Shown one piece after another: positions 17,327-27,290 of a stretch of DNA of 64,000 nt. Position 1 is the first letter of the stretch. Every line of letters begins with the position of its first letter. Source of the stretch: Bacteroidetes bacterium B1(2017) (lineage in GTDB: Bacteria > Bacteroidota > Bacteroidia > UKL13-3). Below the pieces are notes generated by a model. The model had not been told where the DNA came from and searched no databases. It worked only from the letters and a program-made list of their open reading frames with translations. Location: the NCBI GenBank assembly GCA_002256395.1, contig NKJG01000002.1, positions 273,098 through 337,097 of the forward strand, given 5' to 3'. The position numbers were made by a program, and so were the translations under genes.

Positions 17327-18802
17327 ATGAAAAAAATATTAATTGCTAACAGAGGCGAAATTGCCTTACGAGTAATGCGTACAGCAAAAGAAATGGGCAT
17401 TAAAACTGTTGCCGTTTTTAGCGAAGCAGACCGTAAAGCCTTACATGTTAGATATGCAGATGAAGCTGTTTGTATTGGCCCACCGCCAAGTAACCAAAGT
17501 TATTTATTAGGAGATAAAATCATTTCGGTTGCTTTAGAAACGGGTGCAGATGCCATACATCCAGGTTATGGTTTTTTAAGTGAGAATGCCAATTTTGCTC
17601 GTAAAGTAAAGGAAGCTGGGCTTATATTTATCGGTCCTTCGGCCGAAAGTATGGAGGTTATGGGAAGTAAAATTGGCGCTAAACAGGCTGTTTCAAAATT
17701 TAATGTGCCTTTAGTTCCTGGAACTCAGGAGGCATTAAGAGATGTGGCAGAAGCTAAAAAAATTGCCAATTCAATTGGTTACCCCGTTTTAGTTAAAGCC
17801 TCTGCAGGTGGCGGTGGAAAAGGAATGCGAGTAGTTAATGCTGAATCAGAATTTGAAGAATCTATTCGCATGGCTCAATCTGAGGCATTAGCTTCTTTTG
17901 GGGACGATAGTGTTTTTATTGAAAAATTTGTTGGATCGCCAAAACATATAGAAATTCAAGTATTAGGCGACCAACATGGCAATGTTGTTTATTTATTTGA
18001 GCGCGAATGTAGTATTCAGCGCAGGCATCAAAAGCTGATTGAGGAAGCTCCATCAAGCTGTCTTACTCCTGCTGTTAGAAAGTTAATGGGTGAGGCTGCA
18101 GTAAATGTCGCAAAAGCATCAAACTATTATGGAGCAGGAACTGTAGAGTTTCTGGTTGATCATGAGTTGAATTTTTATTTCTTAGAAATGAATACTCGTT
18201 TACAAGTTGAGCACCCCGTTACGGAACAAATTGTTGGCCTTGATTTAGTGAAAGAGCAAATAAGAATTGCACGCGGCGAAACCTTAGGATATACTCAGGA
18301 TGAGTTGAAAATTCATGGACATGCTATTGAACTTAGAGTTTGTGCAGAAGATCCAATGAATAATTTCTTACCGGATATTGGGAAATTAGTTAGTTATAAA
18401 ACACCACAAGGTTACGGGGTAAGAGTAGATGATAGTTTTGAAGAAGGCATGGAAATTCCTATTCAATATGATCCTATGATTGCCAAGTTAATTACGTTTG
18501 GTGCTACTAGGCAAGAAGCAATTGACAGAATGAAACGTGCCATTTCGGATTATCGAATTAGTGGAATTGAAACAACCTTAAGTTTTGGAACATTTGCCAT
18601 GAACCATGAGGCATATGTTAAAGGAGATTTTGATACAAAATTTATTGAGAAATATTTTTCTCCAGACTTGCTTAAAAAGACGAACACTGAATTAAATGAG
18701 GCTGCCGCATTTAGTGCTGGGAATATTTTCTTTCAATATGAAGGAAAGGAAACCAAAACAATTGAAAACACTTCTAGTAATTGGCAGTTGAGGCGTAAAT
18801 AG
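17327..18802 (+). CDS. accC: Biotin carboxylase (AccC-type)
   Basis: The enzyme carboxylates biotin on a carrier protein using ATP and bicarbonate, feeding acetyl-CoA (or propionyl-CoA) carboxylase. The sequence shows the start KILIANRGEIALRVMRTA, the ATP-grasp glycine loop ASAGGGGKGMRVV, the core HIEIQVLGDQHG, and EMNTRLQVEHPVTE at the active site. At 491 residues it is about 40 longer than E. coli AccC; the extra is a C-terminal tail. The biotin carrier gene (accB) that often sits next to accC is absent, so its exact partner is uncertain. A terminator follows closely. Confidence 0.93.
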   Translation: MKKILIANRGEIALRVMRTAKEMGIKTVAVFSEADRKALHVRYADEAVCIGPPPSNQSYLLGDKIISVALETGADAIHPGYGFLSENANFARKVKEAGLIFIGPSAESMEVMGSKIGAKQAVSKFNVPLVPGTQEALRDVAEAKKIANSIGYPVLVKASAGGGGKGMRVVNAESEFEESIRMAQSEALASFGDDSVFIEKFVGSPKHIEIQVLGDQHGNVVYLFERECSIQRRHQKLIEEAPSSCLTPAVRKLMGEAAVNVAKASNYYGAGTVEFLVDHELNFYFLEMNTRLQVEHPVTEQIVGLDLVKEQIRIARGETLGYTQDELKIHGHAIELRVCAEDPMNNFLPDIGKLVSYKTPQGYGVRVDDSFEEGMEIPIQYDPMIAKLITFGATRQEAIDRMKRAISDYRISGIETTLSFGTFAMNHEAYVKGDFDTKFIEKYFSPDLLKKTNTELNEAAAFSAGNIFFQYEGKETKTIENTSSNWQLRRK

Positions 18803-18826
18803 TCTGAATTAATTAGAATACAGATG

Positions 18827-18870
18827 GCCTATTGGTGTGCAAAAGCTCGTACCAATAGGCTATTTTTTTT
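18827..18870 (+). terminator. Intrinsic terminator of accC
   Basis: GCCTATTGGT and ACCAATAGGC form a perfect 10-bp stem, followed by a T-run of eight after TA. Confidence 0.9.
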
Positions 18871-18913
18871 AGCAAATTTAGTACATCTTTGAGTGCAAGA
18901 ATTAGCAATCCCC

Positions 18914-20266
18914 ATGAAAAATTATCTTCTTCTCTCCTATTTATTTCTCCTAACCATTGCCTTTTCAGGAACTAAGGCCTTGGCTCAATCTAAAATCATT
19001 TTGGATAAGCAATCTGGTGGGGGCTATTGCAATCATCATTACGACTTGGGCGAGTATGGCTTTATTCTAGTTTTTAATAAAAGTAAAGATGTTGATGAAG
19101 GAGTTGGAAAAGATGCAAGCATCCAAAACAATTATTTTTATTATAGCAAGGATTTAAGTAAAAGAGCTAATTTTAAAATAAACACTACCGGACAGGTGAG
19201 TTTTTATGCAAGCAAAAACAATATTTTCTTAATAGATAGACTCAGCACAAAATATACCATTAGGGTATTAGATTTTACTGGTAGAGAAATAGCTAATAAG
19301 AAATTAGATATTGAAAGTGTTGGTCTGAACCAAGATTTAATTTCTAAAATCCATTTTACCACCCTTGGTAAGATGGTTTTTGAGGTATATGATGGCCATT
19401 CACAACTGCATATCTATCAAAATAATTTATTGAACCCACAAGACAATTTGGTTCAAGAAATAGATATTGCTTTACCTAGTGCCAACCCATTACAAAGCAT
19501 GAAATTTATTGGCAATTGGAGCATGGTAGGCGAAAGTATGGGGTATTATATTTTGGCAAAAAAAGGTGCCAATGCAGAATATGATCCTAACGCTATCGCT
19601 TATCACATTGCCTTTTACGACGAGGAGTTTAATCTTTTTAGAGAATTGCTTTTGGATAATTTTATTATGCCTAATGAGCAAATGTTGGGAAAGGAAGCGG
19701 CATTTAGTTTAAACCCAAGTTTACAAACTTTTATTGTTAGTTGCTTAATAAATAAGAACGGCAAATCGGGTTATTTAGTCGCAAATTATGGTATGGATCC
19801 AAACTCTAGTGTTATGCGTTTGTTTTGGCATAAAGAGTTCGAAATAATTAATAATGAAAAGTATAAATTAATTGAAAATGATGGCTTATCGGTTCCTGCA
19901 CCTCCCATTATTTCTCATAAGGGCCCATTGGTAACTGTTAGTGTTATGCGTGGTAGAACAAACGTTCAGGAGGAAGCTGTAAACCAATTAACTATTTTAG
20001 ATGGGCAAGGGACTTTACTTTTTAATGCGGTTCAAAATGGAAACTTTGATGCCTTAAATTTAGATAATTATTGCGTTGACAACGACAATAGATATAGCCG
20101 AATTAAAAAGCTCCAAATGGCTGCAGTATTAAAGCCCTACTGTGAAAAAACCACCTGTGAGGTTTTGGATATTGATGTGGATCAATTTGGAAATGAACTT
20201 GTCATTATCAGAGATGGAAACATTAATGTTAACCAAGTTGTTATTTATAGATTCACTAAAAAATAG
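18914..20266 (+). CDS. Secreted protein of unknown function
   Basis: I choose the ATG of MKNYLLLSYLFLLTIAF (18914) over the upstream GTG because it starts directly with a signal peptide, ending ALAQS. The mature part is about 430 residues of alternating short strands, such as VRVLDFTGREIANKKLD and VEYDEEFNLFRELL-like segments, suggesting a beta-rich, possibly propeller fold. No active site motif is visible, and I do not recognise the family. It stands alone between the accC terminator and the small membrane protein gene. Confidence 0.7.
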   Translation: MKNYLLLSYLFLLTIAFSGTKALAQSKIILDKQSGGGYCNHHYDLGEYGFILVFNKSKDVDEGVGKDASIQNNYFYYSKDLSKRANFKINTTGQVSFYASKNNIFLIDRLSTKYTIRVLDFTGREIANKKLDIESVGLNQDLISKIHFTTLGKMVFEVYDGHSQLHIYQNNLLNPQDNLVQEIDIALPSANPLQSMKFIGNWSMVGESMGYYILAKKGANAEYDPNAIAYHIAFYDEEFNLFRELLLDNFIMPNEQMLGKEAAFSLNPSLQTFIVSCLINKNGKSGYLVANYGMDPNSSVMRLFWHKEFEIINNEKYKLIENDGLSVPAPPIISHKGPLVTVSVMRGRTNVQEEAVNQLTILDGQGTLLFNAVQNGNFDALNLDNYCVDNDNRYSRIKKLQMAAVLKPYCEKTTCEVLDIDVDQFGNELVIIRDGNINVNQVVIYRFTKK

Positions 20267-20284
20267 GTTTTTGATTTTCGTGAA

Positions 20285-20315
20285 TTTGGAGAAACAGAAA
20301 ACAAACCTATTTTTG
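20285..20315 (+). promoter_or_regulatory. Bacteroidota-type promoter for the 61-aa membrane protein
   Basis: TTTG (20285-20288), a 19-bp spacer and TATTTTTG (20308-20315) match both consensus boxes exactly. Transcription would start near 20322, ten bases before the ATG at 20332. Confidence 0.7.
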
Positions 20316-20331
20316 TTGTATTGAGTAGATA

Positions 20332-20517
20332 ATGGACACCTTAGAAAAAGCACAAGATAAGCCCTTAGAATGCCCTGTAAGCCACAAAGGACGAAGTAAA
20401 TTCAAACTTTGGATGAAGCGAATGGGTGTTGCCGGCTTTTTATTTTTTCTAATTAAGGGAGTTGTTTTATGGATTATTATCCCCTATTTGGTTGCTAAAG
20501 GATTCTTTAGTAACTAA
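20332..20517 (+). CDS. Small single-span membrane protein (61 aa)
   Basis: The protein has a polar N-terminus with a Cys (PLECPVSHKG), a basic stretch (RSKFKLWMKRMG) and one hydrophobic helix of about 22 residues (GFLFFLIKGVVLWIIIPYL). The positive charge before the helix predicts the N-terminus inside. A perfect promoter lies directly upstream, which argues that the ORF is real. Function is unknown; similar short basic/hydrophobic proteins are common but uncharacterised. Confidence 0.7.
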   Translation: MDTLEKAQDKPLECPVSHKGRSKFKLWMKRMGVAGFLFFLIKGVVLWIIIPYLVAKGFFSN

Positions 20518-20522
20518 TCAAT

Positions 20523-21194
20523 CTACTTATTTCGTAAAAAAACTTCAGCTACCAATAAATCTTCAGGGGTAGTTATTTTGATATTCTGGTAGGAACCTGT
20601 TATCATGTTTATTTTATCACCCAATACTTCTTCTATTACCGATGCATCATCTGTAAAGTTATCATGCGACGCATTTTGATAAGCCTTAAGTAAAATGTTT
20701 GTTTGAAAAGTTTGTGGTGTTTGAACCAAATAATAATTCGCTCTATTTACGCTGTGGTTTTCTAATAGCTCTTGTTTACGCAAGGAATCTTTTAAAGGCA
20801 CAACAACAACAGAATTCCCTTTTAATTGAGCTGTTTCAAAACCGTTTTCAATAATTTCTTTGCTTATCATTGGTCGCACGCCATCATGAATAGCAACCAA
20901 TGAATTGGGTTCGGGAATAGCCATTAAACCATTTGAAACAGAGTGAAACCTGGTAGGCCCACCAACTACAATTTGATGATTGGGGACAGATTCCATCGAA
21001 TTACATAGGGTCTCCCAAAAGCCAACCTGATCTTGAGGTAACACCAAAATCAAGTTGATATTTTCGATAACTGCAAAAGCCCTTAAGGTATGCATTAGAA
21101 CAGGTGTTCCATTCAAGTTAATAAACTGCTTAGGCATTTCAGAACCCATTCGCAATCCTTTACCTCCAGCAACAATTAAGGCGTACTTTAGCAT
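20523..21194 (-). CDS. ispD: 2-C-methyl-D-erythritol 4-phosphate cytidylyltransferase
   Basis: IspD joins CTP to methylerythritol phosphate, the third step of the MEP route to isoprenoids. The N-terminal nucleotide-binding signature IVAGGKGLRMGSEMPKQF is present, as are HDGVRPM and the C-terminal TDDASVIE. Length (223) is normal. It lies downstream of queA on the same strand, but a terminator separates the two. Confidence 0.95.
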   Translation of the reverse strand: MLKYALIVAGGKGLRMGSEMPKQFINLNGTPVLMHTLRAFAVIENINLILVLPQDQVGFWETLCNSMESVPNHQIVVGGPTRFHSVSNGLMAIPEPNSLVAIHDGVRPMISKEIIENGFETAQLKGNSVVVVPLKDSLRKQELLENHSVNRANYYLVQTPQTFQTNILLKAYQNASHDNFTDDASVIEEVLGDKINMITGSYQNIKITTPEDLLVAEVFLRNK

Positions 21195-21206
21195 ATTAAT
21201 TATAAA

Positions 21207-21246
21207 AAAAATGCTTGTTAAAAGTTACCTATTAACAAGCATTTTG
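21207..21246 (-). terminator. Intrinsic terminator between queA and ispD
   Basis: AAAATGCTTGTTAA pairs with TTAACAAGCATTTT; on the minus strand the stem is followed by a run of Ts, which fits termination after queA. Confidence 0.8.
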
Positions 21247-21252
21247 ATTTAT

Positions 21253-22299
21253 CTAAATAATTATCATTGCATCGCCATAAGCAAGAAAACGATATTTCTT
21301 TTTAATGGCTTCGTTATAGGCTTCTTCCAATAATTCAAACCCAGCAAAGGCAGCGGTTGCCATCAATAATGTTGATTCTGGTGGATGAAAATTAGAAATT
21401 AACACATTCGCAATTTTGAAATCATGCGGAGGGAAAAGAAACTTATCTGTCCAACCACTCAAAGGATTTAATCTATCGGCTGAAGAAACAGAAGATTCTA
21501 ATGCACGCATAACGGAGTTTCCAACTGCAACAATTTTCCTTTTTTCGGTAATAGCTGTATTTACAATTTCTGTGGTTTCCTTCGGTATTTCATAGTACTC
21601 AGAATCCATTTTATGTTTAGTAAGGTCTTCTACTTCCACAGTTCTAAATGAACCTAAACCGTTGTGTAAGGTTAACTCTGGAAAACGCACGCCTTTAATT
21701 TCTAGACGCATCATTAATTCGCGGCTAAAATGCAAACCTGCAGTTGGAGGAATAACTGCACCTACATTTTTGGCGAAAATGGTATTGAAACGTTCTTTAT
21801 CGTTTTTGTCAACGTCTCTTCCCATGTATTTAGGAATTGGCATTTCACCCAATTTATCAATTAGTTTTCTTAATTCTTCGTCAGAACCATCAAACAAGAA
21901 ACGAATAGTACGACCTCTACTTGTAGTGTTATCAACTACTTCAGCAACTAAATCATCGTTTCCAAAGTATAGCTTGTTACCTACCCTAATTTTACGAGCT
22001 GGATCAACCAATACGTCCCATAATTTCATTTCCTTATTTAATTCACGTAATAAGAAAACTTCAATTTTGGCACCTGTTTTTTCTTTGCTACCATATAAAC
22101 GTGCAGGAAAAACTTTTGTATTATTAAGAACCATCACATCTCTGTCGTTGAACATGCCTAAAATATCAGAGAATTTTTTGTGTTCTATTTTACCTTTCTC
22201 ACGATTAATAACCATTAATTTTGATTCGTCGCGAGCATCGGTTGGATGTTTGGCAATTAAGCTTTCATTGAAGGCAAACTTAAATTGAGATAATTTCAT
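21253..22299 (-). CDS. queA: S-adenosylmethionine:tRNA ribosyltransferase-isomerase QueA
   Basis: QueA transfers the ribosyl part of SAM to preQ1 in tRNA, making epoxyqueuosine. The sequence shows the family start [31 protein letters not shown], the conserved [11 protein letters not shown] and VTL-like [16 protein letters not shown], and the C-terminal [13 protein letters not shown]. At 348 residues it is complete. queG, which performs the next step, is also in this window (56414) but not linked to it. Confidence 0.96.
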   Translation of the reverse strand: MKLSQFKFAFNESLIAKHPTDARDESKLMVINREKGKIEHKKFSDILGMFNDRDVMVLNNTKVFPARLYGSKEKTGAKIEVFLLRELNKEMKLWDVLVDPARKIRVGNKLYFGNDDLVAEVVDNTTSRGRTIRFLFDGSDEELRKLIDKLGEMPIPKYMGRDVDKNDKERFNTIFAKNVGAVIPPTAGLHFSRELMMRLEIKGVRFPELTLHNGLGSFRTVEVEDLTKHKMDSEYYEIPKETTEIVNTAITEKRKIVAVGNSVMRALESSVSSADRLNPLSGWTDKFLFPPHDFKIANVLISNFHPPESTLLMATAAFAGFELLEEAYNEAIKKKYRFLAYGDAMIII

Positions 22300-22479
22300 T
22301 TAGTATACTGGTTTTAAATCCGTTAAAAGAAGATTGTCTCCTAGTTTCTTACTGTATAGACACATTTAAGGCTAATTAAGCAAAAAAAACGGACTGCAAA
22401 TGTAATGCGGAATGAAGGAAAATCAACCAATCTTTATTTTTTTTGCACAAGTGTTTCGTTTTGTGGTGTTTAATAAAAA

Positions 22480-22524
22480 AAATAGGCTTTAAATTTTCGT
22501 TTATGAAAACCTAAAGCCTATTTG
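22480..22524 (-). terminator. Intrinsic terminator of the zinc metalloprotease gene
   Basis: AATAGGCTTTA and TAAAGCCTATT form an 11-bp stem; on the minus strand it is followed by a run of eight Ts. Confidence 0.85.
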
Positions 22525-22542
22525 ATTTTAAGCATTAAAGAA

Positions 22543-25068
22543 TTACTTCTCCAACCCTTGTTTAATTTTTTGGTTCAGCAAAACACTTTGAGCTTTTGCT
22601 TCATCATTACCTCCTATTGGCATTTTTTCGATAGCTTTTAGCTGAGCCAATGCTGCGGCTTGAGATATGCCATCATAAAAATTACTTGAAACTATCCCTA
22701 GCAATCTATCCACATAAGCAGCTTGCAGGTTAAACCTAAAGGTTGGAACAGCGCCATTATCGCCTTTAAAAATAGCGTTTGTTAGATCGTTAAACATAGC
22801 CACAACAGAATAGGTATTTCCATACATACGTGTGTCTGATAAACGTTTTAAAACACTTGCACTAGTTAAATGTGCAAGTAATGTTTTTTGGTACCCTAAT
22901 ACTCTATCATTAATCTTTGGATCTTCATTTACTCCAAAGAAATTAAATCCTCTACGTTGGTTTTGAAGGTATGGATACAAATCTGTTTGAACCCCATATG
23001 CATTAGCCGAAAATGCGTATTGCGACAGGATGCTCATAGCGCGTTTTTGTTCTGCTAATGGAACAGGAACATACGCTTTTCCTGCACCTGGTTGACCTAC
23101 AAAAGTTCTATTCACATAAACCCCACCAATGTATTTAACAATTACATTTGTTGCTTGAAAATACTCGTTTTGAACCACACTATAGGCTTGTCTTAATTCT
23201 TGATAACTTTGATTTGGCTTGCTATATTTATCTTTCAATTTACCCATTAATTGAAGACTTAATTGAATGCGTTCTACTCCGTAACCTATGGCATCTCCGC
23301 TTAAATCATTCACATTTACTCTTGGGTCAATACCACTGCCAACCCCACGCATATCATCTGCATCATTTCCAAAAATAAGTAAGGAGTCGTTTGATTTTGA
23401 AAGCAAGGTAATGGTTCTGTTTTCTTCGGCTTTAGTATCTGCTAATGCTGGTGTATATCCAAATTCAATTGCCCATAAATCGTATGGACCTGGGCGAGTT
23501 GTAAAATAATCGCCTTGTTTGCTTTTATCTAAGGCAACGTTGGCAGCAGGATAATCCATTACAGAAGCTGTTAGTCCAATTTGGCGTGTAAGTGTTTTAT
23601 TATTAATTAGAGATGGCTTTAACATTTGACTGGCCTTCATATTATGGTTTAAGCCCATAGTATGACCCATTTCGTGAAGTACCAAATAGTACAAAGATTG
23701 TTTCATGTAATCACGTTTTTCAATATCGCTAATGCCTTGCACATCTAAAACTTGGGTTCCAAATAAAGTTGTTTGATGCAAGTAGTCGTTAGCATCACAA
23801 AAATTATTGAACTGTTTGTTAGGGGTGATTTCTGAAGAAGCATCACTTACAAAAAGTTTTTCTTGACGCAATCTATTTGTTACAAAAATATACTCCAACA
23901 TAATATCTGCACCTAAAATTTCGCCAGTCCTAGGATCAACAAAACTTGGCCCATACCCACCAAATGGAGGTTGTGGCGAGCTTGTCCAGCGCAAAACATT
24001 ATACCTAATATCTCCAGCATCCCAAGTGGCAGTATCGGGCTGTTCTTTAATAATAACTGCATTCTTAAAGCCTGCTTTTTCAAATGCAAGGTTCCACTTC
24101 TCTCCTGCTTCCTTAATGGTAGGTCTAAACTCTAGTGGAGTAGTATTTTCAATCCACCATACAATTGGTTCAACAGGCTCAGAGATGGCTGCATTGGTGT
24201 CTTTCTTTACTAAATTCCAACGATGAATTAAATCGTGATAAGCAACGGCTTCAGTAGTTGTCATGTCTTCAACTTGCTCTGAGAAATACCCAACTCTAGG
24301 GTCATCAAAGCGAGGTTTGAAGTTGTTTTTTGGTGCTTCAATAAGTGTGTGTTGAACGGTTATGCTAACAGCTCTTTCGTCTGTTACCTCTTTGCCACCG
24401 CCAAACACAGGAGAAGGATTATCATACACATACTCTACAATTAGGTCTGTGTTTTTTTCGTAATTTCTTAGGCTAACAAACTTGGTTTTATCCTTACTTA
24501 AGCCACCTAATTGAAATCCCATAGAGCCTGGCATGGCCGAAGGTTTAATTTGTTGCATATTTTCGCTTAAAAACAATGCGCTTGCATCAACAAGTATTTC
24601 ACCCTTTTTAGTGTCTTCAGCTACAATTTTCTGGCTACTTAAAATAGCATTACTAATATTAGCATTTGAAGCTTTGCTTATTGGATTACTTGGATCGAAA
24701 TAAAAACCAGTGTTTAACACTGTAAATTCTAATTTATCAAAATATCGTTTAATGGTAAAAACCTTATTGTCTCTAAAGCTACCTCTAAAATGTCCGGCAG
24801 CAACTACACCATCAACGGTATAGGAGAAATAAATATACTCTTTATCTAGCTGCTCTTTTTTAATGAGCATCATTACATTTCCGGTAGCTGTGTCTTGATA
24901 AAGAGGAAACAATCCTCCCAACTTTTTCGAAGACTTGGTTTTGTCGGCAATGCTAATTGTTTTAGCTGGCGTGGCAGCACCTGCAGCAGGTTTCTTTTTG
25001 CTCTTTGAGCTAGCGCAAGCAGCAAAAAGAATCAACGAGGCTAAACTTATTATGGTTATTTTTTTCAT
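22543..25068 (-). CDS. Zinc-dependent metalloprotease lipoprotein (DUF5117/DUF4953 type)
   Basis: The N-terminus is a lipoprotein signal (LASLILFAACASS), so the enzyme is membrane-anchored. The C-terminal half contains the extended metzincin zinc motif in LHEMGHTMGLNHN (HExxHxxGxxH) with a Met-turn candidate VMDYP about 45 residues later. This arrangement, with the N-terminal DUF5118/5117-like domains, is common in Bacteroidota and is described as a zinc-dependent metalloprotease of unknown substrate. Its length (841) is typical. It is monocistronic. Confidence 0.88.
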   Translation of the reverse strand: MKKITIISLASLILFAACASSKSKKKPAAGAATPAKTISIADKTKSSKKLGGLFPLYQDTATGNVMMLIKKEQLDKEYIYFSYTVDGVVAAGHFRGSFRDNKVFTIKRYFDKLEFTVLNTGFYFDPSNPISKASNANISNAILSSQKIVAEDTKKGEILVDASALFLSENMQQIKPSAMPGSMGFQLGGLSKDKTKFVSLRNYEKNTDLIVEYVYDNPSPVFGGGKEVTDERAVSITVQHTLIEAPKNNFKPRFDDPRVGYFSEQVEDMTTTEAVAYHDLIHRWNLVKKDTNAAISEPVEPIVWWIENTTPLEFRPTIKEAGEKWNLAFEKAGFKNAVIIKEQPDTATWDAGDIRYNVLRWTSSPQPPFGGYGPSFVDPRTGEILGADIMLEYIFVTNRLRQEKLFVSDASSEITPNKQFNNFCDANDYLHQTTLFGTQVLDVQGISDIEKRDYMKQSLYYLVLHEMGHTMGLNHNMKASQMLKPSLINNKTLTRQIGLTASVMDYPAANVALDKSKQGDYFTTRPGPYDLWAIEFGYTPALADTKAEENRTITLLSKSNDSLLIFGNDADDMRGVGSGIDPRVNVNDLSGDAIGYGVERIQLSLQLMGKLKDKYSKPNQSYQELRQAYSVVQNEYFQATNVIVKYIGGVYVNRTFVGQPGAGKAYVPVPLAEQKRAMSILSQYAFSANAYGVQTDLYPYLQNQRRGFNFFGVNEDPKINDRVLGYQKTLLAHLTSASVLKRLSDTRMYGNTYSVVAMFNDLTNAIFKGDNGAVPTFRFNLQAAYVDRLLGIVSSNFYDGISQAAALAQLKAIEKMPIGGNDEAKAQSVLLNQKIKQGLEK

Positions 25069-25218
25069 TCTTAGGTTATTCTATGAGGCAAGAACTGAAA
25101 AAAAAATCGAAATGAAAAACCGATTATCACAAAGACTGAAGTGGAATTTATAAAAATGTCAAAAAGCTTTATAGGTATTGTTGGCCTAATTCAGTAATTT
25201 TCAATTTTAATTAGAGTC

Positions 25219-25905
25219 TTGAAAAAGAAGTTTTTCCTTTTATTGGTTGCAGAAATTATGTTTTTGCAGAAAATTACTCTGCATGCACAAGTAGACAGTT
25301 CTGGTAAAATAGTGAAATTGGATTTGCCAGCCGTCATTTTGGGGAATTTTTCGCTTGCATATGAAATGCAATATGCGCCACATAAAAGTTGGGAATTGGG
25401 ATTGGTGGTGTTTTTGCCACCAGCAGGAATGTTGATTGATGCCACCAAATTGAGTGGATTTATGTTACGAGCGGGTCAAAAAAGCTACCCTCAAACTAGG
25501 TATATGCGAAAGCGGGGCCTTGAGAATCGAGCTATGGAAGGCTTTTACATCAGAAGAGATTTGTTTTTTTTGAAACGTAATTCAGAGTATTCGGTTCAAT
25601 TCGATGAATACATAGGAGGAAGAACAGTTGAAACGAGGAATGTGCAATTGCGTTTTCACGAAATAGGGTTTGGAGCTATTTACAATTTAGGGTATCAAAA
25701 GAATCTAGGTAGAAAAGTAAAGTTTGATGCTTTTATGGGTATGGGGCTTGGATATACGTATGAACAAAATAATCTAGAACCTGGATATAATTATTATTTT
25801 AATTACGAAAACCCCAATAACAAAAATGTTTATGGGGCAATTCTAAGTTTTAACACATTTACGTTTGCTTTTCAAGCCGGTTTAAAATTGGGTTATGTTC
25901 TATAA
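25219..25905 (+). CDS. Outer-membrane-like protein of unknown function (first of a pair)
   Basis: The only plausible start is TTG at 25219, giving a signal peptide (KKKFFLLLVAEIMFLQKITLHAQ). The mature part is about 200 residues rich in aromatic residues and alternating strands, with FDAFMGMGLGYTYEQN and a final LKLGYVL, as in small outer-membrane beta barrels. The next gene overlaps its end by 11 bases and ends similarly (IKLGYKIR), so the two probably arose by duplication. Function unknown. Confidence 0.7.
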   Translation: MKKKFFLLLVAEIMFLQKITLHAQVDSSGKIVKLDLPAVILGNFSLAYEMQYAPHKSWELGLVVFLPPAGMLIDATKLSGFMLRAGQKSYPQTRYMRKRGLENRAMEGFYIRRDLFFLKRNSEYSVQFDEYIGGRTVETRNVQLRFHEIGFGAIYNLGYQKNLGRKVKFDAFMGMGLGYTYEQNNLEPGYNYYFNYENPNNKNVYGAILSFNTFTFAFQAGLKLGYVL

Positions 25906-26572
25906 ACAAGTATATAATTACGTTTGTCTTGCCTTGCTTTGTCTGGCTTTTCCATTAAACGCGCAAAAACCAGTTCGTGCTATTGTTAAAGGAGATGTAG
26001 TGGCGCCATTTACGGGAAATATATATGTATCTATTCAGTTTCATCCAGAAAGAAAAAATTTAAGTCCAGAATTCGGTCTTGGACTTATAGGGCCATGGGC
26101 AAGTGCCTATACAGGGCAGGACCATAGAAGAGGGATTTACGCACGTGCTGGATTATTTCTTATCAATGGGGTACCTCAAAGCAAACCCAAAAACATCTGG
26201 CGAAGATTATATATAAAACCTGAGTTGGCGGTATTTCAGCATCATGCCGGTTATGTATATCCCTCAAGAAAAATAAACCTTCAAACCGGATTTTTTGAAG
26301 ATGCTATTAACCGAGAATCTTATGATATTAAGGGCGCTTGTTTGATTCTAAATATAGGTAAGCAAATTGATTTCAATAATTGGGTAATAGATTTTTCATT
26401 TGGATATGGCGGTATGGTAACCAAGGCAACACATTACAAAGAAGACCCTGCTACCATATCAAAACAAAAGAATTTTGTCTTTCCAATTGAAGGACCTTTC
26501 CCAATATACAGTATCAATACATTTACTGATCAATTGCAGGGTGGCATTAAACTGGGTTATAAAATTCGCTAA
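25895..26572 (+). CDS. Outer-membrane-like protein of unknown function (second of a pair)
   Basis: A signal peptide (ALLCLAFPLNAQ) precedes about 200 residues with beta-barrel character: GIYARAGLFLING, WVIDFSFGYGGMV and the end GGIKLGYKIR. It overlaps the upstream gene and shares its general layout, so they form an operon of two related envelope proteins. The 3' end abuts the convergent lipoprotein gene at 26574 with one base between, leaving no room for a separate terminator. Confidence 0.7.
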   Translation: MFYKQVYNYVCLALLCLAFPLNAQKPVRAIVKGDVVAPFTGNIYVSIQFHPERKNLSPEFGLGLIGPWASAYTGQDHRRGIYARAGLFLINGVPQSKPKNIWRRLYIKPELAVFQHHAGYVYPSRKINLQTGFFEDAINRESYDIKGACLILNIGKQIDFNNWVIDFSFGYGGMVTKATHYKEDPATISKQKNFVFPIEGPFPIYSINTFTDQLQGGIKLGYKIR

Positions 26573-26573
26573 C

Positions 26574-27290
26574 TCATTTCATGCACCAAATGAGCCCATC
26601 GGCCATTTCGTATTGAACAATTCCAATTTCTTTTGCAATCCAAACCAGCCTAATTGCGCTAGATTTAGTCTTTACCAACCTAAATGCTTCGAGAGGAACT
26701 TTATACACGTTTGAAAAGGTTCTACCCGAAATACCTGTAAAATTTGAAAAAAATGTGGCTTTAGAATAAAGCAATTCGGGAGAATCATAATACAACTCGT
26801 ATTTACTAAATTTTGATTCGGTAGATAAAGCTGAATCAACAATTGAAAATAAAACTTCCTCAAAGAATTGATTATCATAATCACCATTGGTGTTCTCGTG
26901 ACTCACCTTTACTTGTATATTTTTAGTAAATGGATTGTGTAAAATATCGAAACCTAGTTGAACAGGATAGATACTTGGTGTAAAAGTGAATTGTAATGGC
27001 AGGGCAACATATCTCCTGCACTTATCAATATCTAATTTAATGGGTGGTACTAATTTGTTTGAATAGTAAGAATAATAAATTGGCTTTTTTACCAATGCAG
27101 CAGATTGTGAAAAACCAGTATTTGAAATCCAAGCACTATTTGCACTTCCACGCTGCGCATCCAATGCCCAATTGTTATCTGCAAGTGATAGGTAAATAAC
27201 TTCTTCTTTTTCGCATTCTATATACGCTTCCCCACACGATGCAAACAACAAGCATAAAAGGCATGCAAGCAACGTTATTTTTTGTACCAT
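26574..27290 (-). CDS. Lipoprotein of unknown function (second of a pair)
   Basis: The signal sequence ends in the lipobox LFASCGEAY. The mature part (about 215 residues) has no enzyme motif; it contains Cys residues and a beta-rich C-terminal half with AFRLVKTKSSAIRLVWIAKEIG. It overlaps the upstream lipoprotein gene by 16 bases and shares its architecture, including a hydrophilic Cys-containing start and a middle segment about strand-rich kinetics of unknown meaning; function is not assigned. Confidence 0.7.
   Translation of the reverse strand: MVQKITLLACLLCLLFASCGEAYIECEKEEVIYLSLADNNWALDAQRGSANSAWISNTGFSQSAALVKKPIYYSYYSNKLVPPIKLDIDKCRRYVALPLQFTFTPSIYPVQLGFDILHNPFTKNIQVKVSHENTNGDYDNQFFEEVLFSIVDSALSTESKFSKYELYYDSPELLYSKATFFSNFTGISGRTFSNVYKVPLEAFRLVKTKSSAIRLVWIAKEIGIVQYEMADGLIWCMK

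Noticed and set aside
21662-22288. Long plus-strand ORF of 208 codons
   Set aside because: Antisense shadow of queA, whose conserved motifs are all on the other strand.
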